Part shown: positions 11,047 through 23,415 of the stretch, one piece after another
Layout of the letters: each line of letters begins with the position of its first letter
Position numbering within the stretch: the first letter of the stretch is position 1
Source: Echinococcus granulosus
Taxonomy: Eukaryota > Platyhelminthes > Cestoda > Cyclophyllidea > Taeniidae
Reading direction: 5' to 3'
Length of the DNA: 29,384 nucleotides
Assembly: GCF_000524195.1 (NCBI RefSeq)
Contig: NW_020170679.1
Span: 1-29,384 of the forward strand
Position numbers and translations under genes: made by a program
Notes under the pieces: model-generated
What the model was told of the DNA's origin: nothing
Databases searched by the model: none
What the model saw: the letters and a program-made list of their open reading frames with translations, nothing else

Positions 11047-14000
11047 CAACTACGTATTAAATACTCTTACTATTCCATTGTCTTTAAGCTCCGACGTGTT
11101 AAGTACGATCTACCGACTTAACTGCCGTAGACAGCAGCATTTCAGTTAATTTTGGTCGCATTCAAGTTGAGACCGTGTCATTAATTCCGATTTTATGGGT
11201 AGTGATTTACTGATGCTTTTGTAGGCTAGCTCAAGGAAAAAGCGCACTCCTACATTACTTTGACACCACTGGCTTTCCTCTTCGAACAGTGGGCAAGGGC
11301 TCTCTTCAGGCGTCAAATGGCTTATGCTCGATCCACAGACGTGCACTTCTGGTTACTGACTCGTAGGGAGAACCATTAGTAGTTATTCTTGGACAGAAAA
11401 GAAGTTCGGTTCTTTTATTGCTGTAGGTACATCGTTGGCAGGATCTAGGTGACATAATCTGGAGGTCATGTAACCACTGTCTGCAGAAGCAACCCCATTT
11501 AACGTTATCTTCCTCCTTTCTCAATGATTTGCACATTACCCTTCCTATCCATCGTGCAATGTATTCACACGTATTACCTTTATACCTGGTTCCTGATGAG
11601 CGGTTGAATACTCTCTGGGCTGCTCAATCATGCTAATGCTTATTTAATTCGATCACATGCATGCCGTCGAATTCATGGCGCCTGCAACTCCGCGAGGTCC
11701 TATCTTCAAAGACCCATTTGAGTGTGAGAGTGGCTCTGCGTGAACGCTCTCTCTAGCATAAGCAAAACACAAAATCGGCTGAATCCTGGTGAGATTGTAT
11801 TGCCCTTCTTTACTGCAAAGCGTGCCTCCTCTTCTCGCCCATGGATGCTCTTCTGTAATTTGTTGCGATTCCCTTTCTAAATAGATTTTCTCCCACCGCA
11901 AATAAGGGCTCACTTGTCTTGTAACGAACCTAGTAGGAAACATACACCTACGCAAAAAGTGGGTAGTGCTAGGATCTGAATTTATTCACCCATTTATTTC
12001 AACGACTCAATTGCTGGCATATCATTGTGAGTAGGTATATGCCCGCAGGAAGGCACCGTAGTGAAAGCGAAATTGAGCTGCCAACATTGACATCGAGGTA
12101 AGCTTAAAAAGACGGCATTGGTGCCCAGCAGCATTAAAAATGAACCTTGGGGCAATTGAAATGGATTGTTGCTGGAGCCCGCCTTCTTCGAATGAGTGGT
12201 CGAAAGTTCCAAACACGAATGGGAAAGTGAGTCCCCTCACCAATGGAAGCACTATGAATGAATGGGAGAAGTTGTTTTGCATGAAAATACTCTGCTTAAA
12301 CGTAGTCTACTTTTGCATTTTGACGCCCAATCTCCACTTACTGCTGACAGTACCCACTTTAAACTCTCTCACTTCATTTTGACTACTACGAGGCCACGAA
12401 GCAAATGCATTCGCATGGGTCAAATTACTTCTTCATGATGATCAGATCTGACTCTATATTCTACAGTTACTTCACACTGGGGAAATGGAATCAGCTGAAG
12501 AGAGGTGGAGGACAAGATGGACTGAAGTCTGATTAAGCTTGTCTGTGCCACAGGTGAAGAGTGTTTTCGAGGTTACGCTTCAGTGCTGCCAGGCGTCAGT
12601 GAGCCTACAAGGTGGTGCTTTGCATTCTAATAAACCAAGCAAATGAACATCAGCATATTTGACGTAAAGGCACGTTGGCGACAAGTAGTTAGTAAGGTGG
12701 AATAAAAAAGCCTAATTGAGTGAAACCACATCGCACTGATAATCTGTGCACTCTCTTTGAAGCCGAATTCTTTGAACGAAGTGATGAATTTTACCGATTC
12801 GTGCAACTTGATTAAGCTGCTTTGCCAAATTGCCCACAATATTGCGTCCTGTGCTCAGATTTATCTCTTCTTCATGCTGCATTTTGTAAATGGAATGTCC
12901 TGAATTGTGGTGAGCACTAATAGCAGTTGACTTTCAATGGCTGCACCAAATGATGACGTGTTTGTGAGCAAATCAGAAAGTGCTTCGAACACAGCACATA
13001 CAAGAGGTGGAGTTGCCAACTTACTGTCGGCCTGGGCTGAACACATTGATCAGAACTGGTGCAAACAAAAAGCATACGGGGAAGCGCACAAATGCAGATT
13101 AAGGCTTTGTCCAGGTATACTCATATGACAATGACATACTCAGTGCACGTAGAAGCGTAGGGGGAAGCCAGACAAGAGCAAGGATGATGTTAGAGTTTGC
13201 ATACCCACTTCGATATAGGTGAAGCCTATTACATGTTTAAGGTAATTGGAATTCAACGTAAAAGCAACGCTCCTTCATCTACTGCCAGCCAACTTGTCCA
13301 TCCGATTTTGAACCAGTTCTCAGTGTACCACCTAGTGAAGAGGTCGACCACTTACCTATGAACGCGTGGTAAATGAAGGCTTTTCCTGTGCTTTTCCATC
13401 CTGGTCGCCTTCCATTTGTAACTCTTGCGGATACAGACAGGCACCATTCCAACGTCAGTGTTGAGCACAGTGTTTGATCGTCTACGGGGATTAACTGCAG
13501 CGCTCCACAACACTAACCACAACAACAAACAGTATTATTTCTTCAAAAGGAACGACATTTTCTAGCAAGTCAATTAGTAGTTTACACATACACATGCACA
13601 CATGCCTTGATACATGCGTGCACACATTTGTTTATTTATCGATGCGAATGCTCACCGCATCATCATCACGAAATACATGATGAACATACACTTCGCAAAC
13701 ACATCTTAAAGAGTTTAAGTCAGATCAGTGCAACTAGTAGAACATCAGCGGCTTTAACTCATCACTCATTTAATGTGGAAGTAAAACTTTCCCCTCCTTC
13801 CTTTCGAGCAACGAAGGGATCGAAGTTAAAACAGGATAAAAATTGACTCAACACTCCACTTTTAACTCATTAAAATATTGCACTCCATCTCGGCACCGGA
13901 TCGCATCATATTGTGACAAAGAGTGCATCTCTTCAAAGCAGTCATCTTGGACACTTGTTCACCATCAGCTCACCTAGAGAAGTGGTTGTCAAGTGTGTCA

Positions 14001-16836
14001 CTAGTGCTGCAGCCGACTCGACAACAAACGCTTTTTTGTCAGCAAATAGCCTTTGTTCCATACTTCTGCCTTATCCCTAACATCATCTGAATATATCCAT
14101 TTGAACAAATTGTCATTTAATCAACCATGGAAGGACCATAATACCAGCCACAGATTTAATCACGCTTTGGCTGAGTACAGCTGCTAAATATGCTTTTCGA
14201 GTTGTAGAAATTTATTCAATCACGGATATGGAAGCAGTGGGTTTGACTAAATTTGCCAAAGCATGCTAAATCAAATAGCAAATCGAATTGAGCGTTTGAG
14301 AGCGAGGCGTCGTGACTAGCAAGGAGGGTATTTTTTTGCACTTATCGTGAAGGCATGAGATAATCGTTAGTCGATCATGTCGCATGCGAAGATTAAGATG
14401 CTCGAATCCTTTGAAGTCATCAAGTGGTGATCAGCATTCAGTCGGGTATTCGAATACCCACTAAGCGTGTCGAATGCATCTCAGAGCCATAGTAGAGATT
14501 GATATTGAGTGAGTGACGAGAAGAGTAGACAGGGATGAAGATAGACGAAGAGTGATGGCAGAGTGGATGGGAGCAGTACACTAAACTATAATCAGAGTCC
14601 AACTAAATAATAGTGCATTCGCACAATTACCTTTACGCCTCAGGCCATCTCAGCCGAGCTTGACAACATTTTATTTTTAGCTCAAAGACGAGCCATCTCG
14701 TCTTCCAAATTTTCTTTTGTCAATTTCGCTGTTTTCTCTGGGAAGCGAAGGCTTAAGGCCTCAAAAGTGTTAATGTTGCCATGGGTACTTCCGTATAATG
14801 TCACCTAAACGTAATTCACAGCTGGAGAACTTACCATTGCTGTGCCAGTAAGTCGATTCTCCAAAAGAATTTGAGTCCAAGGGAAGCGAAAGTCGCAGAT
14901 AAACTACAAGTGTTTTCAGTGCCACTTCCTGCCTGGCTTTAAAGTGGCTTGCTTTTCACTTGAATGCTGCTCGGGGATATATAAATCTCAACTGATTGAA
15001 GTGGAAAGACATTACAAAATGAGGAACACAAATATTCATCCAAGGTTTGAGTTTCTTTATAAAAAACCTCTAGAAATCTAATGACACGCTCTAATCTGTG
15101 CAATCCGAGCAAATCGAACTGGCACATGGCAAGCTGAACGTCTTCGTGTAATGACGGCTAATCTGCTCCGTGAGATGTCGTTTTTGGAAGCCCTTGTCGG
15201 ACACAAAATTAAAGTCTCGCGTGTTCCGTGTACAGTTTAGCGCGAATTGCATTGTGAAACATGAGGGGCAGTAAGAGTGCAAAATGGCATGTAAATTAAA
15301 ATCCAATTCATTAAAATGGTAATGCATGAAATTTAGTAGAGTGCGCCTACTCGGAAAGTGGGTGTAGGTTCTGCATTAAGGTGATCACAGCTGGTCAAAT
15401 TCATAAATCTCCTAATCCAAGTGATTCGCGTTTGGCTTTGAACGTGTTCACATAGGCCGATTAATCGACAATTTGAACGCCCACCCTGTCAATCGGCAAT
15501 TGTACTTTACTTGACGCTGCAATGAAAACAGTTTTAAACAATTTAGGGATAAGTTTGGCTAAAGTACAAAGGATTATGCAGACCATTAATGGCAGTGCAA
15601 GTAATCGTGCAACTTGCAAAACTGCAGGAAACAGTGTACGGGGATTTCGGTTCTCTCGTTGTCCATTCTACTGCCTTCTAATATGACGCATTCCCCTAAT
15701 CAAAAGGTGCTTCTCGTTTACTTTTTAAATGAGGCTGTGCTTAATAATACAAGCTTGATTTGTTTCTAGAACGTTTTCGGTTCAAAATTCCTTTGAAGCC
15801 ATTTCAACGTTTACACGCTCCACAATCACTTGGCCCGAATGTTTCGCACCTTCATCAAGGGATCCACACCGCATCTAGTCTGTGTTGCTATCCAGATTCG
15901 ACTCAATTTTTCCAGAGGATCATACGATGAGATGGCGTTAGAATGCAAACTTTAGAGGCCTTCTCAAGCACGAATCCAAATTGTCATTAAATTTTCGCAC
16001 ACTAATTACTATTAAGCCATCTTTCATAAGAGTGTTTCAAATGAAGCCTGTTAGAATGTGAAAATAGTGTTGAAGTTCTACTAATTTTTCTAAGTTTGCC
16101 ACATGATCTCGACTATTCAAGTGTTAATTGACGTGAGTACGAACTTTGAAACAGTCTGCGATGTTTGGGAGAAAGTGTGCAAGAGGTGACAAGTGAAAAT
16201 TTTTCAAGCATCGAAAAAGAGGCGTTTTTTTTGACGTTGTAGACATCTGCATGACGTATGCATGCCACATCACTCTGCTGTGACTGTTACGACCAACGAA
16301 GAAAATTGTGGGATTAGTACACTTTGAGAAAGTCGAGTATTTTTACTCACCCTCGCCAACTAGGAAGTGTTTTTGGTGAAAGGTAGATGGCAAAACTCTT
16401 GCTTTAACTTGTGTTAATAACATAAAGCAGATGGTCTTAACCATGATATTTACTCTGTAAATTGCCGTGTGTTTTAAATAATGCTCAATGGTATTGTCAG
16501 TCTACTTTTAAAAAAGCATTTCACCTCTTATGATTTCCCACTGGAAGCTGCTACACTTCACCTGAGAAAAGCAGTAATTCAAGGAGTTATGATTTCTCTG
16601 ACTACACCCTAAATGGCCACAATGCTTAAAACGATGCAGGGAATTGTCGATTCAACACTGAGCACAGTTGGCAGGATCATCTTTTGCAAGAAGGACCCAC
16701 TGGCAGAAGTAATTTCTCTCCAACTTTCTTCTGTGGTTTGGACTTCTTTCCAGCTTAATTAAGATTCAAACAGTATGGTGGATCACAAAACCTCAGGCAA
16801 CATGGAAAACGGCACTTTGGAAACAATGATAAGGAG
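11047..16836. other. Long stretch without a recognisable gene
   Basis: No protein family is recognisable here. Frames that look slightly protein-like but match nothing I know include 12861-13046 (-, leucine-rich, ending in a Lys/Arg cluster), 11653-11955 (-, 100 codons) and 14939-15127 (-, with the helix-like QFDLLGLHRLERVIRFLEVF). None has a clear acceptor and donor pair tying it to a neighbour. A short CA-rich run (about 13580-13630) and a palindrome at 14444-14459 are the only structural features noticed. Confidence 0.4.
14444..14459. repeat. Perfect 16-bp palindrome
   Basis: GGGTATTCGAATACCC reads the same on both strands with no loop. It lies about 40 bp downstream of a box-B-like GCTCGAATCC (around 14400-14409). 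It could be a chance palindrome, a protein-dimer site or part of an old repeat. Nothing nearby points to a function. Confidence 0.5.
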
Positions 16837-17069
16837 TTACTTAAGCGAGGCGGCTTCTCTAAAGTGACAAGTTAATTTTGCAGATCTTACCCCAACCCCT
16901 GCATTCCGATAAGTGTGTTAAACTCGTTAACAGCAACAATGGAAAAGTCGAAAGCTACACACGGGTGCCGATTATACCTCAAATTTGTTCTAACATCTTT
17001 CACAAGTTTGCTAATTAAGGCAAAGCGCTGTAATAAATCGTCAGAACTTGATTGACAAATGACGGCAAT
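16837..17069 (-). CDS. Unrecognised gene, two 3'-terminal exons
   Basis: Exon 17069-16891 (59 codons plus two bases) follows a very good acceptor: a pyrimidine-rich run ending CTGCACAG. It ends at a GTAAGA donor. It reads SSSDDLLQRFALISKLVKD, then RHPCVAFDFSIVAVNEFNT and LIGMQGLG. A 32-nt intron (16890-16859) leads in phase to 16858-16837, EAASLK and TAA. The pattern (an amphipathic helix, then a strand-rich segment, then a short tail) looks like a C-terminus, but I do not recognise the family. Upstream exons were not identified; a frame around 17125-17175 reading YPTGAYLFFND could be one but does not join in phase. Support rests on splice sites and an open frame only. Confidence 0.4.
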
Positions 17070-19263
17070 CTGTGCAGATGTTAAAAGAAGATAAAGTAAA
17101 CGAAACAACAAATGCAAAATCCGATGTTAGTGACGGTCGTTGAAGAATAGGTAGGCTCCCGTGGGATACGTGTCGGTTCAGTCGGTGTTAAATAAGTAAG
17201 TCCCAACAGCTCACAACCTCTTCAATATAATCTCCAAATTATACAATTAGCGAAGAATGTCGACTGAAACCTCAACGATGGCATTTGCGTCGCCACTGAA
17301 TGTCTACTTTTCAATTGTTTCCCTGCAGATCTTAAAGGCTAGAGGGGTCCGCACAGCTACACACCACCTGCGACAGTGCCATTTAATACGTCACTTTGTC
17401 ATACACTTCATAGGTATTTGTAATGCGATAGCAAACCATTGGATTTGATGCAGGTAGGTAACAGCACGGAAATGATGGGCTCTCAGCTTCCAAGTAATAT
17501 TGCGGACCAAATTTGTGTATGTGGGATTCACTGCAACTGCTGCTCATTTATAAAGAAAGTGGGAAGTTTCTGAAATGGTGACTGAGCAGGTTTGTCTGCA
17601 AAATCACCACTTCTGCATAGTGCCAGGATTATCAAATTGCATCACCGAATGAATGCACAAGTTTAAGAGCTCATGGCTTATCAGCATTGTGTGAGAATAT
17701 ACTAAATAATGTAAGTTTACAAACATTGCACTGCTTTGATCTGCATTTTTGCAAAGTTTGCCCGAAAATCTAGGGAAGAACTTTACTTTCTTCTTTATGG
17801 ACACTGGTATATCGGTGCTTTCTTCGGATAGATTGGGTGAGGAGGATGTGAACCGTTAAGCATAACTACGGCACATTGCGAAGTAGAACCACCTATAGCC
17901 ATGAAGACATGAAAGGTGAACTCTCCTTAACCTTAGATTATGGCTTATCCAAGGGATATTATACTGACTCTGTTAAAGCTATTAATTGTACCAAATTCAT
18001 CCATACAACTCCTCAACATTGAGCGTTAACTTCATGCAGAAAATGATTTTCGCGTTGGCTAGTGCCTTTGGTTATCATAACTCAACTTGTCGCCATTTTT
18101 ATCCTAGGCACAAGTGTGAAATCCAGTGGTGTAGAAAATGTATAGTGAAGTATTGTTGGTCGGGCTGCGTTAAAGGGAGAATTTGGATTGCGGTGAATGG
18201 ACAAGTCCACATCATACAAGAGACGGCAACTGTCGCTGGAAGCATAGGCTCCGGGGATCCATGAATTGGCTCGGTGAGTACTTGGTCAGTTTCACTAGTC
18301 CTGCATTAAGCCGGTGCATAAAACCACAGAGTCGGCAGTCCAGCCTCTTTTCGATCTATGTAGACAATCATTCAAAAGGTTAACATGCTTTCTTACTCAG
18401 AGTGCTTTGACATTAAGTAACTTTTAGTGTTGCTACGCTCTCGTTGACAGTCTTAGTGGTCATTCTAAACTTGTCCAGCATTCCTATTTCATGGAAATAT
18501 AATTTATAGTGCAGCACTTATGTGGTTTGTATGTTCCTTTCAGAGAGGAGGCGGGATACGAATCGAATCTCATGACTGAGGAGGGAGCGTCCCTCAACCC
18601 GAAGAAAGGTTCCGTGTTAACAACCCCCTACACTTGTACTTGCTTCTCCCTATTTACTTATCCCATTAAACCTAATGAAGTCGAATCGACCAGGGTGTTC
18701 TGAGAGCATGAGGGCCGGGGAAGAGGACATCCACAAACCTCGTCCCACAATAGCCTGAGTAGATTTGTCTGGCAATTTTGAATACTTAAGATCATGGAAA
18801 ATAATCCAAGTCTCGCTTTGAGGTGGCAATGTTTGGTGGACTTTGCAGCCTACCATGTAAACAATAGCGGTTGGATCCAATATCCCCACCTCCAGAACAA
18901 ATCAACCACTATAGGTAATGTCTTCCTTCCAGCACAGGCAGATTAACATCTTACCCTTACTTTAAAAATTTACATGCCTTTTGCCACTTGCTGTGATGAA
19001 TGGATTAAATATACCACTCATGCCTATGACTCATGAAACGTGGGTCTCTCAATTTCCACTGCTTCACTATTATTATTTCGTTGTAGGCAGGCAAAGATAA
19101 AGATAGAAATATGAGTGAAAGAAAACAATAATGAATAACTGCCCAAAATTTGGAAAAACGGTGCATCTGTGCATTTTCAAAGATAGTGGCAGGACTTTCT
19201 CAGTGAGTTAAGTGCTAATATGAGTATATTTGATAAAGCATTGCTTCCGACTGGAATCTGAGT
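17070..19263. other. Stretch without a recognisable gene
   Basis: This lies downstream of the fucosyltransferase stop codon and upstream of the unrecognised exon pair. Frames at 18650-18889 (-), 17986-18264 (+) and 17604-17804 (-) are open but match no family I know. No AATAAA or ATTAAA was found on the - strand within about 600 nt of the fucosyltransferase stop, so its 3' end is not defined. Confidence 0.35.
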
Positions 19264-21723
19264 TTAACCCTCTTCATCACAACTAACACACACTTTAAAA
19301 TGTTGGTTATTGCATCTAAGCTATTCCACACTTTCGTGCTCACACACAGTAAACAGAATATGAGTTCTTCATTACCGCTTGCGCTAGCAAAGGTAGAATG
19401 TTGACAGAATGCTGCAACTGGATATCAAACTCACGTAGATTTCGCCGTACTCCTTCCAGGCAAAATACTCTGCATAAGCAGTGTCATTTCTGTCTAAGTA
19501 CTGCAGGTATCCTGCCAGTTTGCTAATCGAGTTGAAGTCATCCATGTTGATAAAGGAATGCGGTGGGAGGACACTCTCGTATTCCTCCTTGTAAGCGCCC
19601 AGTACGATGGGAACCATCCCGTTTCTGCAAAAGTAGGAGTGTGTTGCAATCTCAACTTCAAATGCATACTTGTAGTGTACTTGTTAAGCATGGTCTTACA
19701 CCTAGTCTCTTCGTCACTTTTACAGGCTTATAGCTGATCACCTGCGAGCAAGCACGAAATACATTCGCTTACGACAAGGACCAGAAATTACCTATCAATC
19801 AACGAATACCTCGACTTATAACACTTCATGTGTTAGCTTACAAAAATGCTCGTTCGATCAGAAAGCTGTTTTTAATATTTTTCTGCAAAAAAAGTACAAA
19901 AGCATTTTTTTTCGTGCGTGTGCAACCCCTTGTATTCCACATTAAGGTCGTTTATCTTTGAGTCAAGTGAATGCAGCTTCCAATAGGTTTCAGTACATTT
20001 GCCAAACTCAGCATCCACTGAATACATAGGGGAATGAAAATATGTTTGTTAACTTCACTTTCAAATTATCTCCCTAATTGAGAGAAAACAGATCTCCATA
20101 CCTGTAAGCGTTGCCAGCCACCTTCTCTGTTATGTAATATTTACAATTGGAATTTTCGAAGGCCAGGTAGAATTTGTAGTTCTCAGAGATCCATTGCAAG
20201 GCATCCCGTCCCGGTGGCGTCCTTTTGCCTCTTCCACCGTAGACATCAACCTTGAATTTACAATTTATTGGGCTTACACATTACTTTATTCACACAAGGG
20301 CTTTAATCTTTAACGCTATGTAAGTCGACTTATTAAAGGTGGGTGGATGAGTGCTCCCTTGAGTGCTACCTAAAGAGCTGAACTTCACTTAAGAGTGGAA
20401 TGCAGACTTTTGTGGCTCTCTAATATGGCTGATGTTTTGCTGCTTACTGGTATAATTCTGGAGATCAAGTGCACAAATCTCTCCCTTTTATTTCTTGGGC
20501 TTCCGTTGGAAGCCAACCAGGCGATTAACTTCTTCCCATTCCTGTGATGCGAAGGCAGTAGATGGGTACTGTTTTTGGCCAGGATTGCGGATACTTCACT
20601 GTTGGTAAACCTCATTCCGCGATTCGTTTTCCGCAAAAACATTGGGTACATGTAGGGCACTTGTGACCATGGCATGTAGGTAATGAACATATCCACCTAA
20701 ATGACCAAATATTCAACCGACATTACTCTTCACTACTCAAGCAGTCATCGACAAATAATTGAGTGAGTTTTAAGTTGAAAGGGAACTAAAATGACTTGTT
20801 CCCAGCATATTTTTTTGTTTCTTAAATCTTGTCATCATCACTTTTAGTCAAGCATGAATGCTTTTTAAATAAGTCCGATGATTTTTTAACCAATCGCGCA
20901 GCTGTGTAAACCAGAGTTTACCTGCTTATTTCTTATTCAATGGCTGTTTTGCTAGCGCCAGAGACATCAGTTTCATAAATAGTTCTACTTATAAGGACAT
21001 ATTGTTGGATTTATAAGTATGCAAATCACATTGCTGACTAGCTGCAGATTTCACGTGGGCGCTACGTGGTCGATTATAGTTAAGAAACGAATAAGATCAG
21101 TGGCTAGGAAAAGGTTTAAGGTGAAATGGCTTGAGCGAAACTTACTTGCCCCCCTTGGATTTCAGTTAATTGTCTCATATGTACAGGACTCTCGACTGAC
21201 TCGAAGGCAATAAGAGCACCATTTCGCTTTAAGCGTTCTGCATCTTCATTGCGGAACGACGCTGAAAAGACCGCGATGTCGCCTACCCTGAAATCTTGAA
21301 GGTGATCGGTAAAGTTGCATTTATAACGACATCCGTAGGATTCGGTGACGTGATACAATAGACGTCTGTCATAGTAAATCTTTGGCGGTTGGACAATTGA
21401 TAAATCGCTCTGAAAAGAACAAAAAAGTACACCAAGACATGCCACCCATCATACAGCGATTTCAAGCACTTTAACTTGAATAATGAATGAAATGTTGCAT
21501 GTTCTACCTCATTTTGCGCAAAAGCCGATATCCACTCAAGCTGCTCAATGACATGATGGTAGGGATATTGATCTCGAGACACGTTGGAAAAGTTCTTATT
21601 TCCATGGGAAAAATCACTAGAAATGAACCAATGATACTTTATGGAGAACCGTAGGACAACTAAAATGAAAAGGTTAGCAATCGCCCAGCAGGTGAAAAAG
21701 AGGGAAGATCTCGACCTGTTCAT
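19264..21723 (-). CDS. GT10 alpha-1,3-fucosyltransferase, six exons, complete
   Basis: This is a Golgi type II membrane enzyme that transfers fucose from GDP-fucose to N-acetylglucosamine or glucose of glycans. Coding exons on the - strand are 21723-21508, 21409-21146, 20696-20448, 20250-20102, 19624-19435 and 19320-19264. All join in phase to give 374 residues, a normal family length. A short cytosolic tail is followed by one membrane anchor (about residues 8-25). N-glycosylation sequons lie at 44, 47 and 104. The N-terminal domain carries FESVESP (141-147). The donor-binding domain carries IAWLASN (218-224), VDVYGG (244-249), the signature FYLAFENSNCKYYITEK (270-286), VPIVLG (297-302), PPHSFINMDDF (313-323) and a terminal CVSC (367-370). 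The start is the first Met before the anchor. Introns are 98, 449, 197, 477 and 114 nt. The last exon (18 codons) rests on phase and the C-x-x-C end, with a weak acceptor. The family's common Cys in SNC and YGxCG are Gly225 and Arg250 here. Exons 1-4 lie inside the duplicated unit; exons 5-6 lie outside it. Confidence 0.9.
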
Positions 21724-22642
21724 CGCGTTCCCTCAGCATACTTGCAGATGGATTTTATGCGAATAATTGTGTTGGAATTAGCCAATCTCAGATGATGAAA
21801 TTCAACTGGCTACTTGGAGCGTCAGTTAGGTGAAGCCTTGTAAGAAGTATCAAATTTACACCTATAAGGGCTCAGCTAGCAAAACAAATTTATTGCTGGA
21901 ACCTGGAATTGTTTTTACTTGTCTGAGCTAAGTTTGCCAATGCTGAGTGTCTTGGATGGAGTAACGAACTTCCTCATGGCGGCGTATTCACCCAAATGCG
22001 ACATTGCTAGAATTACTACCAATATCCATTTATTAACTCCTTAATTATTAGAATGCAACTCGTATAGATCGAAGTAGATCACTCTTCCGTGGGTCATATC
22101 TTTCGGCTATCCATTTACCCAACTTAGGATTGGGAGACTATTGTTCTGCTTCCACAAACTGGCTGAATATACGGGATCTGCATTCTGGCTTACTCGATAC
22201 TAATCAGTTCGTGAGTCGAATACAATTTTCCCTATTTTCACCAAAAGTGGACACTGGCCATTTTTCATGCGCGAGCGTGCAGAGGGCTTTTAATGTGAAT
22301 CACCCAATGTTTCTAGACACGAATGAATGCGCTACCAGGCCTCATTTGATCTTCGGGAGGCACTCATCGCGCAGATGGCTTATTCCTCTTTGACCGCTTG
22401 CTGTCTCGTGTCACTGCAAAAGCTCATTCAACATTATCAATATATTCATGCGTCTTTGGACTTCCGGCCTGAGTTCTGAACGCGACTACCTTGTTAATTG
22501 CAATCCTGCAAATTAGTTTTGGTTTGTCTGACTCAAATCACCCATAATTGAACACGTGATTCTTTTTGAATCTGAAATAGCGAACATTTTTAGACTTCAT
22601 TAAAACAATGTACAGCCCACTAACAAATATCTTTGCCTGTAG
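21724..22642. other. Head-to-head intergenic region
   Basis: This separates the fucosyltransferase start (-, 21723) from the first recognisable exon of the + strand membrane gene (22643). It probably holds the fucosyltransferase promoter and the missing 5' exons of the + strand gene. A + strand frame from ATG at 22130 reaches a GTGAGT donor at 22211, but its phase (0) does not fit the exon at 22643, which needs one carried base. No TATA box or initiator could be assigned. The same sequence recurs at 26589-27507. Confidence 0.4.
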
Positions 22643-23415
22643 TAGGATCTCTTGGCAACTATTTCGTCACCTACATCTTGAATCTGTTTACCGTGGCAGA
22701 TGTACTTTTAGCAGTCTATATCCTCCACTGTCTGAAGCTATTTCCCAACAACCTAAAATGCCATACACTCGAATTACAGTTGGAGCAGTATGGAACTGGG
22801 CCCGATCAGTGGTGAATTCCCACTTTGATTTAGTGAATTGACTGCGTTTTGATGTGAAGGAGGTACAACTATAACTTTGACTTTCACTGCATCGACTTAT
22901 CAAACGAAAAGTTAGGCATCAAAAGACTTTTTAAACCTTATATGAAGTGCTTTGCAGTGGTTGCCCGAGCTAGCCAAAGTGGAATAAAGGAATCAGGACT
23001 TCAACCAATAAATGTTTATGTGAGTGAGTTTTATCGGTGTCGTCCTTGAGTCATATAATAATCCACTTTGTTACGGTCTCTCACAGGTGCTCCTGAGAGC
23101 TTTACTTTATGAAATTCATTTGGAAACTGTAATTCACAAACAGGCCCTGAATCACTCCTGGCGGTATTGTAACATGCAAGACCAATCCTGCGAGTCGGTG
23201 TTGTTAGAAAAGCTTATTAAAATTCTTTGCTTCAGTGCGGTTTTCCATGGAATAGTGTAGGTGTCTCAATTTGAATACTGATTTCGCCGCTGAGGGCCTT
23301 TCACTTGAGAATTAATGACGTGACTACCGTTCCAGTGGTGGTGAACAGCATTGTGCCCTACTTAATTGCTGAGTCGAAGCCAAGATTGAGTCGTTCAGAT
23401 CATTTTACCGACTAA
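22643..23415 (+). CDS. Unrecognised membrane protein, four 3' exons (copy 1)
   Basis: Four stop-free exons join in phase. Exon 22643-22811 contains the strongly hydrophobic NYFVTYILNLFTVADVLLAV and continues YILHCLKLF, a likely membrane helix followed by a charged segment. Exon 22860-23019, after a 48-nt intron, reads FDFHCIDLSNEKLGIKRLF and QSGIKESGLQPINVY, and ends at GTGAGT. Exon 23087-23234 reads VLLRALLYEIHLETVIHKQ and SCESVLLEKLIKILCF. Exon 23336-23415 reads VVNSIVPYLIAESKPRLSR and ends TAA at 23413-23415. An ATTAAA polyadenylation signal lies 42 nt beyond (23457-23462). About 185 residues are visible; the N-terminal part is not found. I do not recognise the family. The donor of the third exon (A|GTGCGG) is weak, so the last junction is the least sure. 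The gene lies head to head with the fucosyltransferase and is wholly contained in the repeat unit. Confidence 0.5.

Noticed and set aside
14381..14412. GCTCGAATCC as a box B of a tRNA gene
   Set aside because: No cloverleaf or convincing box A upstream could be drawn.
18650..18889. Open - strand frame as the last fucosyltransferase exon
   Set aside because: It has no C-x-x-C end and no family resemblance; 19320-19264 fits phase, length and the terminal motif.
21019..21213. 64-codon + strand frame (and its copy at 25884-26078)
   Set aside because: It overlaps fucosyltransferase exon 2 on the other strand and has no motif, so it is a shadow.
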